DNA of 64,000 bases from Lepidodermella squamata (GCA_047495785.1 JBLDXI010000025.1:2046001-2110000); one strand, 5' to 3'. Shown: positions 21,447 to 32,387, numbered from the stretch's first letter. Notes: generated by a model not told the origin, from the sequence alone. Numbers and translations are program-made.

Positions 21447-23136
21447 AGACCACCACTGCGTCTTTACCAGAAACTACCACCGAAGCGTCAACCGATGAGA
21501 TCTCAACAACTGAAGATTTAACTACCACAGCGGAAGCTACAACAGAAGGTAAAATTAGTGGCTAGTGTAATATCCCGTGCATATTCCTACCGGGGTGCCC
21601 GGAAAAGAAACCATGCCATTTTATTCAAACTACGTCAAACCATGAAATTTAAACAAGATCGGCGGTTGTATAGGGCCAGATTTCATTTAGCTGTTAGCTG
21701 AACGAAAAAAATAAAGAAAGCCAACGTCACTAAAATAGGATACCAATATTTGTCTATTATTTTCAATAATCTATATTTTATTTGTGATTTATTTAATTCC
21801 CTTTCGCGGCGGAATTTCTTTCAGGCAAGCAAAAAAATTGAATTCTTTAAATTTTCAGCAAATTAAGAAAGGAATCGGAAAATTGCCACAACATGCTATG
21901 CTAAGGCCTAATGCGCATATTTCCTATCAGTTACTGATTTCACTGGAATTTTCCATTTCGAAAAATGAAATGGATATAGTCAATTGGACCCTGCCGGACA
22001 CGCCTGTGAAGTCAGATAGATCAGGAAAATACCCAAGACATCGCTTTCTCGATTGTAAAAAATATGAAAAACGTGCATCAGTTTGAAATTTTAAAATTCA
22101 TCGTATTCGCCGAAAGGCGAAGAGATAAATAAATTTTAGTTTCGGATTCTTATTGTAGGCAACAGTTGAAAGTAGTATTTTGCTTTTTAGGATAGAAAAA
22201 TTTCGGAATTCGTTAAATTGATGGATCTGTGAATTGCCAAAGTCGAAATTCCGAAATCTTCCTTCCAGCCATGAACGGGTAAAAATTAGCCCAAATACTT
22301 CGATTCTGACATCGATAATTGCCTCGAATGATAAATATTTCCCATTTTGGGGGTTTCATTATTGTCTGGCCGCTGGTCTTACATTTATTTCGGGCTTGAA
22401 GTTTATTTGTTTTAAACAACTAACGGCTAACCCGTGACAATTATTCCGGGCAGTACGGTTTTATACATTTTTCCCATAAAACGACGATTTTACTACAGCT
22501 ATCGAAGAGGCGACCACTACAATGTCAGAAGCCAGCACGGAACCTTCAACCGATGAGCTCTCAACAACTGATGAAAATACCACAGCAGCAGAAGCTACAA
22601 CAGAAAACTTGACCACTGATAGTTCAGACACTACGCTGGTGACAGAAACGGATTCTAGCGGTGACGATACGACGACAGCAAGCGGCTCGCTGACAGAAGA
22701 GCCCTCGAGTACCGAACCTGAGCTGGAAGATCCTACTACAACTACGGCTGAGCCTTCAATAGAGGAGCCTGCAACGGATCCTACGCCAGCTTTAGAAGCA
22801 ACTTCACCCACAACTGAAAAGGCTGAAGATATCACATCCGATGTTCCTGTAGTGACAACCGAAAAAAGCGAAGTCATATCTATTACCACAGTTAAAATCG
22901 ATGAATCGCATGTTGGCTCGAGTGACGATGGTGCCGTAGTCGCTGCGGCTATTCTAGGCGCCCTACTGGCACTGGCTCTCATTGCTATCGGCGTGCTCGG
23001 GTTAGTTTCGATTGCAAATTAGTTTTCGCAAAATGACGAGTATTTTTCGATTATTAGATATATGGTTTATCAGTCGAATCATCACAACCACGGTTACGAC
23101 GATACTATGCAAATGACATCGGATTTTTCTCCGTAA
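21447..23136 (+). CDS. Membrane mucin-like protein (first exon uncertain)
   Basis: Exons 21447-21548, 22499-23000 and 23058-23136. The ectodomain is about 70% Thr, Ser, Glu, Pro and Ala, with duplicated units such as EASTDEISTTED and EPSTDELSTTDE, typical of O-glycosylated mucin stalks. A transmembrane helix (AAAILGALLALALIAIGVLG) follows. A short tail with HHNHGYDD is added by the last exon, reached by a GT donor at 23001. No signal-peptide exon is visible between 21082 and 21446. The exon at 20375-20450 is in the correct phase, and joining it gives a complete 252-residue type I protein. The mucin call is compositional. The 950-bp intron is unusually long for this region. Confidence 0.65.
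21549..22498. other. Long intron of the mucin gene
   Basis: About 950 bp where most introns are near 50 bp, suggesting an insertion. A short plus-strand frame at 21784-22086 shows no domain and starts with no convincing context. No terminal repeats found. Confidence 0.4.
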
Positions 23137-24143
23137 ATTAGTGGCTAATTAACTCTCAACGAATGAATTAATGAATAAAAATGCATTTTGGTGCTAACAT
23201 ATAAAATTATATTGGATTGAATGTCCAATTTCCTAGAAAATGTTGGAAATCCGAATTACAAACTAAAACGCTCTGATACATAGCAGGAACCTTGAAGGTA
23301 AGCCGATAAAAGCTTAATTTTTGCTCGTCGAAGGAATTCCCGGTTTTCGGCATTGTGAGCTTGGAAATTAGTTTGTGAAACCTTGATTTTGATGAACTAA
23401 AGCTGAAAGGAGGAGCATCCTATATTGAGCATCAAAATGTCACGTGACCCTCTAATACCCGAAGTCACACCTGAGCGATTACAGAATTTTACCGGGGAAA
23501 CCTGAAAAAACCTGATTGGTAAAAATATCACTATTTTTGGTATTTAACCCGATTTTGCTGAATTGTTTCCCAATTTTTCATCTACCTTGAAGCAGTTGTT
23601 ATCAATTACCATTCCGTTCACGTTCATTCCTAGAGTTTTGAATTTTTTACGTAAAATCCCTTCAGGGCTGACTATTTTTCTCAAGTTTTCTGATGAATCA
23701 TGAAAATTACAGCAAAAATATACCTCCAGATTTTATGATGCAATCGTTTTCAGCTTTCAGCGTCCAAAATTAGGGCTATGGTAAAGCTCCATTCAGACCT
23801 CAAGGTAGCTTCTTACTGATTTGGAAGGCCGGTTAGCAGTGTCCTGGTTTTGGACAAATTGCATTTTAAATTTGCAAACCTAGAATTCCAACTGTATATC
23901 AGCTTTTTTTATTTCCAAAATTACGAAATTAATTCGCGGATGATGAAAATTGCTGCTAATTTAGAACCAATGCTGCGGCATAATAACATCACGCCTAATT
24001 TCAAAATTATTTTATTTCGAAGGCATAATTTCGCTAACAAAATGGAATAAGTCGTGTATTCAGTATTCAGGCCTAATAGGGTATTTTACTTGTAGCACAA
24101 AATTATATAGAAAAAATGTTGAAAATTAATTTCTTCAGTAATT
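23137..24143. other. Intergenic, AT-rich, nothing recognised
   Basis: A convergent intergenic region of about 1 kb with poly-A and poly-T runs. No gene, RNA or transposon ends recognised. Confidence 0.4.
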
Positions 24144-25310
24144 TTAAAGTTCGACATGCGTTCGGGTCGATACCGAAGGCATCATGGCCGCAATTCGTTC
24201 CAGCTCATCGGTCGCCTTCGCCTCAACAGCATCCATAGCATCGGCCACGTTTTGCTTCACATTTTCCACGCCATCGTTATAACGCGAGTACTGCTTCTTC
24301 AAAAACTGCTCAATCTTCGGCTTCGACCCGGCATAGTAAGACTTGAACGCTGTTTTGACGTCATCCCAAGACGCGGACGGCTTGTTGACAAACTGCTCCT
24401 TCATCCAGTCTTGCATCCACTTGGCGTAGAATTCAACAAATTCAGCCGCATCTTCCGCCTTATCGCTAAAGTAAGATTTCGAGGTTTCCTGAAGTACTTG
24501 GCGCCATTTTTCGTCGATTTTATCGAGATCGACCGATGTTAACAGAGCTTCGTACTTGTTGCGGTCAAGCTCATGCGCCTTGTCCAGTTTCGCCTCGAGG
24601 CGTTGGATGGCTCGATTTCGCACGGCCTCCATCGCCTCGTCTAAATTATCGAATCGCTCGTGGTACCTGGCGTACTGCTGCCTGAGAAATTGTTCGACTT
24701 TCGGCTTTGATTCTTCGTAGTAAGCGTTGAATGACTCGCGCCAGTTGCGCCACGATTCGCGTGGTTTTTCGATGACGTTCAGTTGTAGATAGTCGCGGAG
24801 CCAGTTTGAGTAGAAATCAACGACTTGGGACGAGTCTTCTCCCTTTTTAGTGAAATAAGGATCGGAGGCGGCCAGGATGTCGTCACGCCATTGCTTGTCA
24901 ATTTGCGACATTTCGACCTGGGTAAACAGGGCTTCATGGACCTCTGAAAAATATTAAAAAATTAGCAAGTGTGAATTTTTTGCAAAAAAATTGAAATGAC
25001 CTAATTAGACACAATATCAAGGATTTTTTCATTTTCCAGGAATTTTTAGGCAATTTGAGAATTATTTGAAATTCAACTTCAAATTTTGATGGGAGGATTC
25101 GAATTTTTCGAATTTAGCTGCAAAAAATGACAGTTTTTCATATTTTGTCCACCCTGCAAGTTTTTCTCAGTGTAATTTCACCTACTGTTTTTTCTTAAAT
25201 TAGAGACAAAAATCTCAAAATGCCGATATAGACTCACTTTCATCACTGCTACCGAATAGAGATGCTCTCGCGCTCAAAATGCAAATTTCGACAAGAAGAA
25301 ATAACTGCAT
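24144..25310 (-). CDS. Secreted W/Y/F-repeat protein, two-repeat member
   Basis: Exons 25310-25238 and 24943-24144, phase-1 intron of about 290 bp, 290 residues. A signal peptide (MQLFLLVEICILSARAS) is followed by two tandem units of roughly 115 residues. Each unit has KQWRDDIL or EKWRQVLQ, then a short acidic turn and VDFYSNWLRDYL or VEFYAKWMQDWM. Next comes SW..(W/V)(R/K)..F(N/K)(A/S)YY, and then KP(K)(V/I)EQFL(R)(Q)QY(A)RY. The unit is highly charged and aromatic and predicted all-helical. The same unit occurs once in the divergent neighbour at 25546. I recognise no described family. Strong codon bias towards C/G endings suggests high expression. An extracellular or lumenal structural role is a guess. 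Confidence 0.75.
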
Positions 25311-25545
25311 TTTCGACAGAAATTCAAATGTAAAAAAATCTGAAGAGAAATTTCGAAATCGAAAAACGCGGAAATAATAATGGCAATTCTAGGATGCAAC
25401 GTTCATAAAATGTGAGTCATCATTGTGTTACGTAACAGAGTTCACGCCATGCTTGCTGCTCGCATAACAGCATGGCAGTATTTTTTCAACCATCGTCAAA
25501 GTTCACTTTTTTGCCCTAATTAAATTCTGATATTGAACCTAAAAA
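25311..25545. promoter_or_regulatory. Bidirectional promoter with AP-1 and PAR-bZIP-like sites
   Basis: The 235 bp between two head-to-head paralogues must drive both. It holds a TGAGTCA site (25413-25419, AP-1 consensus) and a perfect palindrome TGTTACGTAACA (25426-25437) containing the TTACGTAA core of PAR/E4BP4 bZIP factors. It also has an imperfect inverted repeat GCCATGCT...AGCATGGC just beyond. The motifs are seen directly; use by those factors is inferred. Confidence 0.45.
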
Positions 25546-26393
25546 ATGTTGATTAACTTTCTTTACTGGGTGATGTTTCTGCGAACCGTTATCAATGGAA
25601 CTCAAACAGGTAAGACAAGATAATGACCGATTTCGAGAATTTCAAGTCACAATTTGAATTAAAAAATTATACTGCTAAATTAAACTTTTTTATTCAGAAT
25701 TTTGTCATTATTTTCTAGAATTTTCTTGATTTTTGAAATTTGAAAAATTTTGAAATTTGAAATTATTCAAAATTCTTACCACCTTCCGCCCTGAAAAAAA
25801 TCAAATTGAAGTTTTAGTTTCGATGGAAGTGGGACAATTATTCTTAATTATATTCAATTCTAAAAGTTTTTTGCCAATTTTGAAAAAAATCAAATTTTTA
25901 ATATTTCATGTGAAATATTTTAACTTTTGCAGATGATGGACACTGCGAACCTTTGCTAACCCCAGCCGAGTTGGTGGCGATTGAAGCCGATTGGCAGCAA
26001 GATCTGACCAATACAACGACGTCTTACTTTGAAGACGTCAATTCCGAAGGCGCAAGCGAAGACGCGGCCGAACTCGTTGATTTCTACCACAACTGGATGT
26101 CGAAATGGCTGCGCGAGGAATTTGTCCAACGCAACCGCAAAAACGAGCCGAGTATCCAGCTCGGCGACTGGCGCACGGCGTTCACGGCCTATTTCGAGCG
26201 AACTCGGCCGCAGGTGGAAGAATTTCTGCGGCAAAAGTACATGCGCTACAACGAAGACACGCGGCATATCAAAGCGACGATGGACGCGTTTGAGGCGATT
26301 GCCATACTGCGGATGGAACAAATTGCTGGCAAGTACCCGAAAATTGCTGATGCGAAAAACATCAGCTCATCATGCTCGCAGACTAGAAAATGA
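25546..26393 (+). CDS. Secreted W/Y/F-repeat protein, single-repeat member
   Basis: Exons 25546-25609 and 25933-26393, phase-1 intron of 323 bp, 174 residues. A signal peptide (MLINFLYWVMFLRTVING) leads to one copy of the unit seen twice in the divergent neighbour. Its landmarks are EADWQQDL, LVDFYHNWMSKWLREEF, GDWRTAFTAYFERTRPQ and VEEFLRQKYMRYNED. Intron phase and position after the signal peptide match the neighbour, so the two arose by an inverted duplication. The mature N-terminus and the extreme C-terminus each carry a lone cysteine. Function unknown. Confidence 0.75.
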
Positions 26394-26604
26394 GAAACTT
26401 TTTCATTTAATACTAAGTAAACAAGCAATTTTGAATTTTTTTATAATAAAAAAGGTGTACTCGATATTTCGCCAACGAGCCTTTCTTTTTTGGTACAAAT
26501 TTCGAAAAGGACTTGTGAAACCAGGATGTATTTTAACGGAATCAAAGTCGAAATATGACTAGGGTCTTTTTTTTTAATAATTCTACGAGTTTTAGGTGCT
26601 TCGA

Positions 26605-26787
26605 GGTACGGCGACAAAACAGCAACTGCGCAGAACAGCAAATGCGACAAAACAGCAAATTGTTATTTCGCGACAAAACAGCGAAAACTTATTATGCAGA
26701 AGATGCATTGTGTTTCTGCTGTTAACAGCAACTTTTTCAACTTGCTAAATATGTCGAGTTTGCTGTTTGCTGTTATGACGGTCTGCC
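26605..26787 (+). mobile_element. Miniature transposon, ACAGCAA family, copy 3
   Basis: A third copy of the repeat at 18740 and 19117, from GGTACGGCGACAAAACAGC to GACGGTCTGCC, about 183 bp. It has no coding capacity. It directly abuts an orphan open frame on its right. Confidence 0.7.
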
Positions 26788-26793
26788 GACGAA

Positions 26794-27014
26794 GCGTGAG
26801 TTCTGAATTGAACACTCCTTCTTATAGAGAATTTTACACTGAAGTTACTGGTGATTTCTTAAGAATTATTGGGGTCAAGAAAGCAAGAATTTCATATGAC
26901 ACTAGAAAATGTGTCTCCGTTACAGCAAATTTAGTTCCAGTAAAAGGAGGACACCCTGTGAAACTTATAAAAGGCGAAAATCGAAATGATGGCGGAGAAT
27001 CTGATGCATGGTAA
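26794..27014 (+). other. Orphan coding-like open frame
   Basis: A frame of about 73 codons reading SVSSELNTPSYREFYTEV, then DFLRIIGVKKARISYDTRK, stopping at TAA. Composition looks protein-like and lysine-rich, with A/T-ending codons unlike the neighbouring genes. The upstream in-frame ATGs lie inside the transposon copy. No domain recognised. It may be a pseudo-exon or a remnant carried by a mobile element. Confidence 0.25.
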
Positions 27015-27554
27015 AAATTCAAGCTTGAAGCTTGACTTCGGAAATTACCTGTTGTTACAATCGCATTCTTTCTAGTAATTTTTTAATTTTCTTCGTTTAT
27101 TTTTCGTTTTATTTCCCGTTCTGAGATTTTCGCATAAGCACAAATGTTCGCAATCGTTTCAATTCTGACGAAGCTAAAACGCCACAGCTGAATCGCCGTT
27201 ATCCTGAGCTGATTTGCCGATTTCTTTGAGTCCGCCTCAAGAAATCAGCAAGACATTTCGGGTATCAGAAGGGCTGTTCGAAATTTCAGCAACGGCTGAT
27301 TTAGCCGAAATTTTCTGCTAAGCTCTCTCTTGCTGTTATGTCGCACAGACCTGAACTTTGCACTGCGTAAATAATGCACTCCTCCCCATTTTCATGTGAT
27401 GCTTTGAGACTATTTGAATTAAGCCTCATTTTTACTCTTTTTCACGTTATGAATTGATTAAACGTGGATTCTGCACTCAGCGTTTAACAAACACACATTG
27501 AAAACCGTGCACATATTATAGTAGTAGCTGTGATACACATTGATGTGAGTAGTC
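27015..27554. other. Intergenic, nothing recognised
   Basis: 540 bp upstream of the LRAT-GTPase gene. One further partial match to the ACAGCAA-family end (CTTGCTGTTATGTCGCACAG near 27330) suggests a decayed copy. Confidence 0.35.
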
Positions 27555-28982
27555 ATGAGTGGATACGGCCTCGAGCTGGCAATTTCATTGTCAGGCCTCG
27601 CCGCAGTTTTCATACCCATCGCAATTTCAAAGTTCATTAAAAGCTTCTTGCAACAAAACAAGCTAATCCAAGCCGAAAAGCTGAAATGGCAACAGGACCA
27701 TACCCTCTACTTCGACAGGGACGTCCGAAGCCAGGCCATCGAACTCCTGGACCGCGGCGAATTTTCACCCGGCAAAACTGTTAACCTATGCAGAATCGAC
27801 CGGCATTACCTCGGCGTGAGTTACTCCCACTGGTTCCTGACCTGCGACGATTACTGCCTGGAATTCGGATCGGACGAAATCGACCTGGACGAAGCTAGAG
27901 TTCAAATCGTGAGAAACCAGTATGAAGACGGCAAGTACCGAATTGAAAAGGTCCAGCAAATCACCGAGGTCATGCATCAACGCATTCGCAGCGTTGTCGG
28001 CATGTGCAATTACTCGATGTGCCTTCGCAACTGCGAGCATGTCGCTAATTACATAGTCCGCGGCCGGTGGATGAGTGCGCAGATGGATGGCGAGAATGGG
28101 CTGATGCGCTTCTTCAAGGTTCACATTGCCAGTGACATTCTACGGCGCATCAATTCATTCCCGGCTCAAATCAGGCCGCATTTCTTCGACCCGAACCATG
28201 CCCCGAGGAAGGTTTACAGCTTCATCGATGACAACTTCCGAGCCACCAGATTCGAGTACTACCTCGACTCGAACCAAGATAAGGACTACAACATTCTTAT
28301 CGTTGGACCAACGGGCGCTGGAAAGTCTCGTCTTATCAACGTGATTTTCAACGAAGAGATCTGCGAGTCTGAGATAAGTTTCGAAAACGTGACCAGGGAG
28401 ATCTACTTCATCAGAGGTAAAGGGAAAGTCGCTGGGCAAAAACGGAACATTATCGTGGCTGATACTGTCGGCTTCTGTGATCGTCAGTGGAACAACGAAG
28501 AGGTTCTTCGAATGTTACGAGGTCGTATCGGAGCCAATGTTCGCCATCTGGATGCAGTTTTCATCCTGTGCTCGGCTTCAGACCGACTACCACCTGCGTA
28601 TTTCGAATCTGTAGGCAATATCCTAGACTGGTTGGGCTATCAAAGCCGAAAGAATCGTTTCATGTTCCTCGCGACTAAGTCTGATTCGATAAACGATAGG
28701 AAGATTGAACAGCTAAAGGACCAATTTCCGAGGCTATTTCAGGCCGAGAAGAATGCGGCTGATCCTCGAGATGTTAACCAAAGAGCACTGCGGAGGATCG
28801 ACGAGTTGGGCGAACTTCATTTTATAGGATTTCCTGATGAAACGGTTTTTGATGGCAATGCGTCGACGAAGCAAAAAGTGCTGCAAAATTGGAAGGATAT
28901 AAGGGACTTTATTGACGCGGGAAGCGACGACAGTAACATTCACGTTCCCTCACTAACTGCTGGTTACTGTCCAATTTTGTAG
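27555..28982 (+). CDS. LRAT-like (NC) domain fused to an AIG1/septin-like GTPase
   Basis: Intronless, 475 residues. Residues 8-30 form a hydrophobic anchor. Residues 65-190 match the lecithin:retinol acyltransferase/NC fold of the NlpC/P60 superfamily. His84 or His92 (DRHYLGVSYSHWF) and the family-defining Cys in LRNCEHVANYIV (C160) are candidate catalytic residues. After a linker, residues 246-460 are a P-loop GTPase. Its Walker A is GPTGAGKS (251-258), its G3 is DTVG (303-306) and its G4 is TKSD (374-377), as in AIG1/GIMAP or related TRAFAC proteins. LRAT-type enzymes transfer acyl groups on membranes, and GIMAP GTPases assemble on membranes. The fusion suggests a membrane-remodelling or defence enzyme. 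I know of no characterised protein with this order. Confidence 0.85.
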   Translation: MSGYGLELAISLSGLAAVFIPIAISKFIKSFLQQNKLIQAEKLKWQQDHTLYFDRDVRSQAIELLDRGEFSPGKTVNLCRIDRHYLGVSYSHWFLTCDDYCLEFGSDEIDLDEARVQIVRNQYEDGKYRIEKVQQITEVMHQRIRSVVGMCNYSMCLRNCEHVANYIVRGRWMSAQMDGENGLMRFFKVHIASDILRRINSFPAQIRPHFFDPNHAPRKVYSFIDDNFRATRFEYYLDSNQDKDYNILIVGPTGAGKSRLINVIFNEEICESEISFENVTREIYFIRGKGKVAGQKRNIIVADTVGFCDRQWNNEEVLRMLRGRIGANVRHLDAVFILCSASDRLPPAYFESVGNILDWLGYQSRKNRFMFLATKSDSINDRKIEQLKDQFPRLFQAEKNAADPRDVNQRALRRIDELGELHFIGFPDETVFDGNASTKQKVLQNWKDIRDFIDAGSDDSNIHVPSLTAGYCPIL

Positions 28983-29187
28983 AATGTGATTTTCAGTAAA
29001 AACATAATCAAATAAGTTTCGATTCAAATCATAGGAAGTCTGTTTTCCGCCATTAAGTTTTCCAGCAATCTAGAGGAACCTTCGAAAGTAATCAACGACA
29101 AGAAACGTTACAACTTTTATTTTATGTTAATTGCTGACTTCAAATCATCGTCAGAATTGGCGTAGTTCTATGTTCTTGAGTTTGCAC
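28983..29187. other. Short convergent intergenic region
   Basis: 205 bp between the stop codons of the LRAT-GTPase and hAT-derived genes. It should contain both polyadenylation sites. Nothing else recognised. Confidence 0.4.
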
Positions 29188-31395
29188 TCAATCCGAAAGT
29201 ATTGCAGGGGCTAGGCCTAATTTACACAGGCTTCGGTAATTAACATTCAACAGCAAAGACAACTGCAACGCCTCAGTTTTTGTATCGGCGTTTTGGTTTA
29301 CAGTGGAAGGCGATACAAAATGCTTTGTTCCATTCGTCGATGAAGGGAGTGAGAAGACATATTGTGCGACGAGAGAGAGAATAGGTATATCATCCTTCAA
29401 TCTGTTCCAAAATCGGTAGTTTTCATCACATTTACCGAGTTCGTTTGTGGCTAAGGGCGCTGGGAGGTAGCTACCATTAAGGTATCTAATTTCTTGGGGA
29501 AGAACTCTCTGAAGCTGAGACTGGTTAACAGCTGAGTTGTCTTCGACCCTTCTTTCTGGCAGGCATATGCGTTTAAGCGGCGGCAGCTGGTGGTTGAAAC
29601 TTTCGGAGTATTTCTCGAATTCAGGTTCCGTTGAAGGAGAGCGTTCATCTTGCTGAGATTTAGCCTCCAGCAAGTCTCGAATAGGTAGTCCTTCAATTAG
29701 AAGCTTGACATCTTCATCAGTTAAAGTTGAGTATCGTCGCAGCCGAAAGTCGAAATGGAGAGCTAACAAGTGAATGTCGCTTTCAAAATGACTTCTGAAG
29801 CTTTCCTTCAATTCATTGCAAACCAGATCACGTTGAGGCTAAAATGTGTCTCAAAATAGGTACTTGTGCAAAATTTAATTGGGAGAAAACAAACCTTTAA
29901 TCTGTTTTGAAAATTTCCGCAATTTTGCAAGTTCGCGATCGCTTGTCGGACAACAACGAGAACTACGCCGCAATGAGCATCCTGCGTCTCGCAGGCTTCA
30001 ATGGCATCGATCAACACTTCGATCACATTAGCGAGAGCTGTAGTCTTATTAATATCCTCTTCTTTGACATCGGGCATTAAATAGGCCTCTTCGGATTTTT
30101 TTATAAATCTGATCGCCTGGAAGTCAATAAATTGGCGCAGGAATTGAAGAAGATAATTCCAGCGATAACTGCGCTCTGAATTACGATGGAACTTGGAGTC
30201 ATGAGAAGAATCTGTCTTCGTATAATCTTTGGCCATCTTGACTATCCGTCGAACTTCATCTGAGCTTTTGAATGACTCATAAAAGCTGTTGATCAACAAA
30301 TGGCAAGGATCTCTGAGCGTTCTTCGGCCGTAGTCGCAGTTCAATCTTGCAAACGTTTCGTTGGCCAATGAGGAAGGATTCATTTCACTCATGAGTTCAT
30401 CTAACAGCTCAGTGAAACCGTCTTTGAAATGACTGCGAGCGTTCGAGATGATTTCGCGGTCTGGGGATAATTTCGATAGATCAAGGCAATCGGAACTCGT
30501 CCTTGATGGGTTCGAAGTGATCGCAGCTATGAATATCGGTTTTTGAGCAGAATCCCCGTTGAAGCTAACTTCTTGCTGAAATCGCTCTACAGCCGCTTTG
30601 ATTTGACCGAGCAACATGCAGCTGGTGACTTGGTGATAATCTATTTCGAAAATTCTAGGAGCAAATCTGATACGCTGAAACGAAGCGTTCATGTACTCAA
30701 CATGCAGAACTAGGAAATCGCATCTCCCCGTGCAAGTCCAGATTTCTGGGTATAATGCAAACCCGATACAACCTAAAACATTGGTCAGTTGAATACATTT
30801 CATGGGACGGCATATGTGTCTTACCTGAAGATAGTGAATGAAACGTATTGAATATTCTATCAAGCAGCCGTCGCTGCTCAGCCGTGACTTCATCCGCGCT
30901 AGGAAGGTTGAGATTAGGTTGGCGACAGGCGACTTGAATCGTGAGAAGATGAAAGTTGAGTGGGTCAGGGCTAACCAGATCTTGTACTGGTACCCCATTT
31001 ACTGCGGACTGAAGGGCTATGCTAGTTAGCAAACTCGGCAGCGTTTCGTTTTGATTTCCGTGATGAGGTTTTCCAGGCAGTAACGCTCGGCTCTCCTGCA
31101 CTCGTGACTCATTGATAATCAACTCGGCATGTTCTTTACTCAGATGACGTCGAAGATTAGCGACATTTACAGAGCCATTCGTGTTCAAAGCGGCTGTTTT
31201 TAGCTTTGCGCATTTGTTGCAGGCGTAAACAGGCGCCCCGGAAGGATTGCAACCTGCCCAAGTAAAATTTGACTCGCAGGTTGGGCAGGGCATACGAGGA
31301 GCAGGCCTGCAAGGGTCGAGAGTAGTCGAGAGAAGGGAATGGCGCCGCTTGATACATAGGCCCATACTCTTATTATTGCTGCTGAAATCTGACAT
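29188..31395 (-). CDS. hAT transposase-derived gene, probably domesticated
   Basis: Exons 31395-30825, 30772-29895 and 29838-29188 with introns of 52 and 56 bp, 699 residues in one frame. The N-terminus has a BED-type zinc finger (CPTCESNFTWAG, ACNKCAKLKTAA, LRRHLSKEH). The middle has the RNase-H-like landmarks ALYPEIWTCTGRC and IFIAAITSNPSRTSS. The end has the hAT dimerisation block FWNRLKDDIPILSLVAQYV, SLPSSTNGTKHFV, LLLNVNYRSL. In active hAT elements the first landmark is DIWTS and the second TDNASN; here both acidic residues are replaced (E and N). I see no terminal inverted repeats near the gene. Intact frame, clean introns and lost catalytic residues favour a recruited DNA-binding protein rather than a live element. 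Confidence 0.7.
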
Positions 31396-32387
31396 TTTTT
31401 TCGCTTTTCTGAGGGATGAACATTCATCACAAGCCTGCGGCTATGTGGCCACACAGACTCTGATGCAGCGCCGCAAAATCAAATCAGCCAGCATTGAAGC
31501 GTTGTGAGAGTAAAATCAATAGATTAAATTAGATCTGCGCATATGCGCTTTGCATAAAAATCAAATTAAATCAAGAAATCTTCGTCTCATCTGCAGCTAA
31601 AAATTTTGCAGCAAGCGTCCATTTAGCAATGAGAGGCGAAAACATCAGAAAAGGTTCTACATTCATAATAATAAGGGTTGCGACTTACTAAAATACCAAT
31701 CATTGAATATTCAGAATTGGTCAAATTAACTCGGGACTTACCCAAAGGTATCCCCTCGTCGAGGATCCTATTTCTTACACCGATGACACGTATGCTTTTT
31801 TCCCTGGCTAAAAAAAATAAGTTGAAAATGACGATCGGTTTTTATTTCTGTGCCGATATATTTGAGTATCCTAAATTCTAAATTATCGGTCATTCGGTAA
31901 ATTGTTATTGTTATGAATATTGAATATTGAATGTACCAAGATTTGTTGTTTTCAACTCATGAGTCTTCCTCGCTTGCTGTGTGGCTTGAACGAGCCTACG
32001 AAATTCGAGTTTAATCACAAATTTCCATGGGCATAACATTTTGGGACAAGCTTTTGCATGTCCATTTTTTCATTATTTGTCCTAATTACCCCTAATCATT
32101 TTTCTGATTGAATTCGTTATCGAGCGAAAAACGCGTTGCGTGCAGGTAAAAGCGCATTTCCTAGCTAAAATTGTTCGTTGTGCGAATCAAAGCCCTACAT
32201 TTGGAAAATCAATCATCAATGTAAGTTGGTTTGGTTTTTTCGGCGTAGCAGTAATTATGGGACCACGGAATAATTGGGCCACGGAAAAGCTGATTCGTGA
32301 TTGATTAGGGAGTCTTCCCGTGAGAGCGGCAAATCTCTACGCTTCATTACCGTCGATTTATTCCTGTTGAACTTGTTTTAAACAGCC
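31396..32387. other. Upstream region of Cys-loop receptor duplicate 1
   Basis: About 1 kb with no gene recognised. Its right part (about 31830-32387) recurs in diverged form at about 40570-41103, in front of the second receptor copy, so the duplicated unit included the promoter. Confidence 0.55.

Noticed and set aside
22461-22982. Val/Ser-rich minus-strand frame of 173 codons
   Set aside because: It is the reverse complement of the Thr-rich mucin exon; low-complexity DNA stays open on both strands.
31678-31881. Plus-strand frame ending GFYFCADIFEY, reminiscent of the two-cysteine secreted family tail
   Set aside because: Cysteine spacing and flanks do not match, and the sequence is part of the noncoding upstream duplication.
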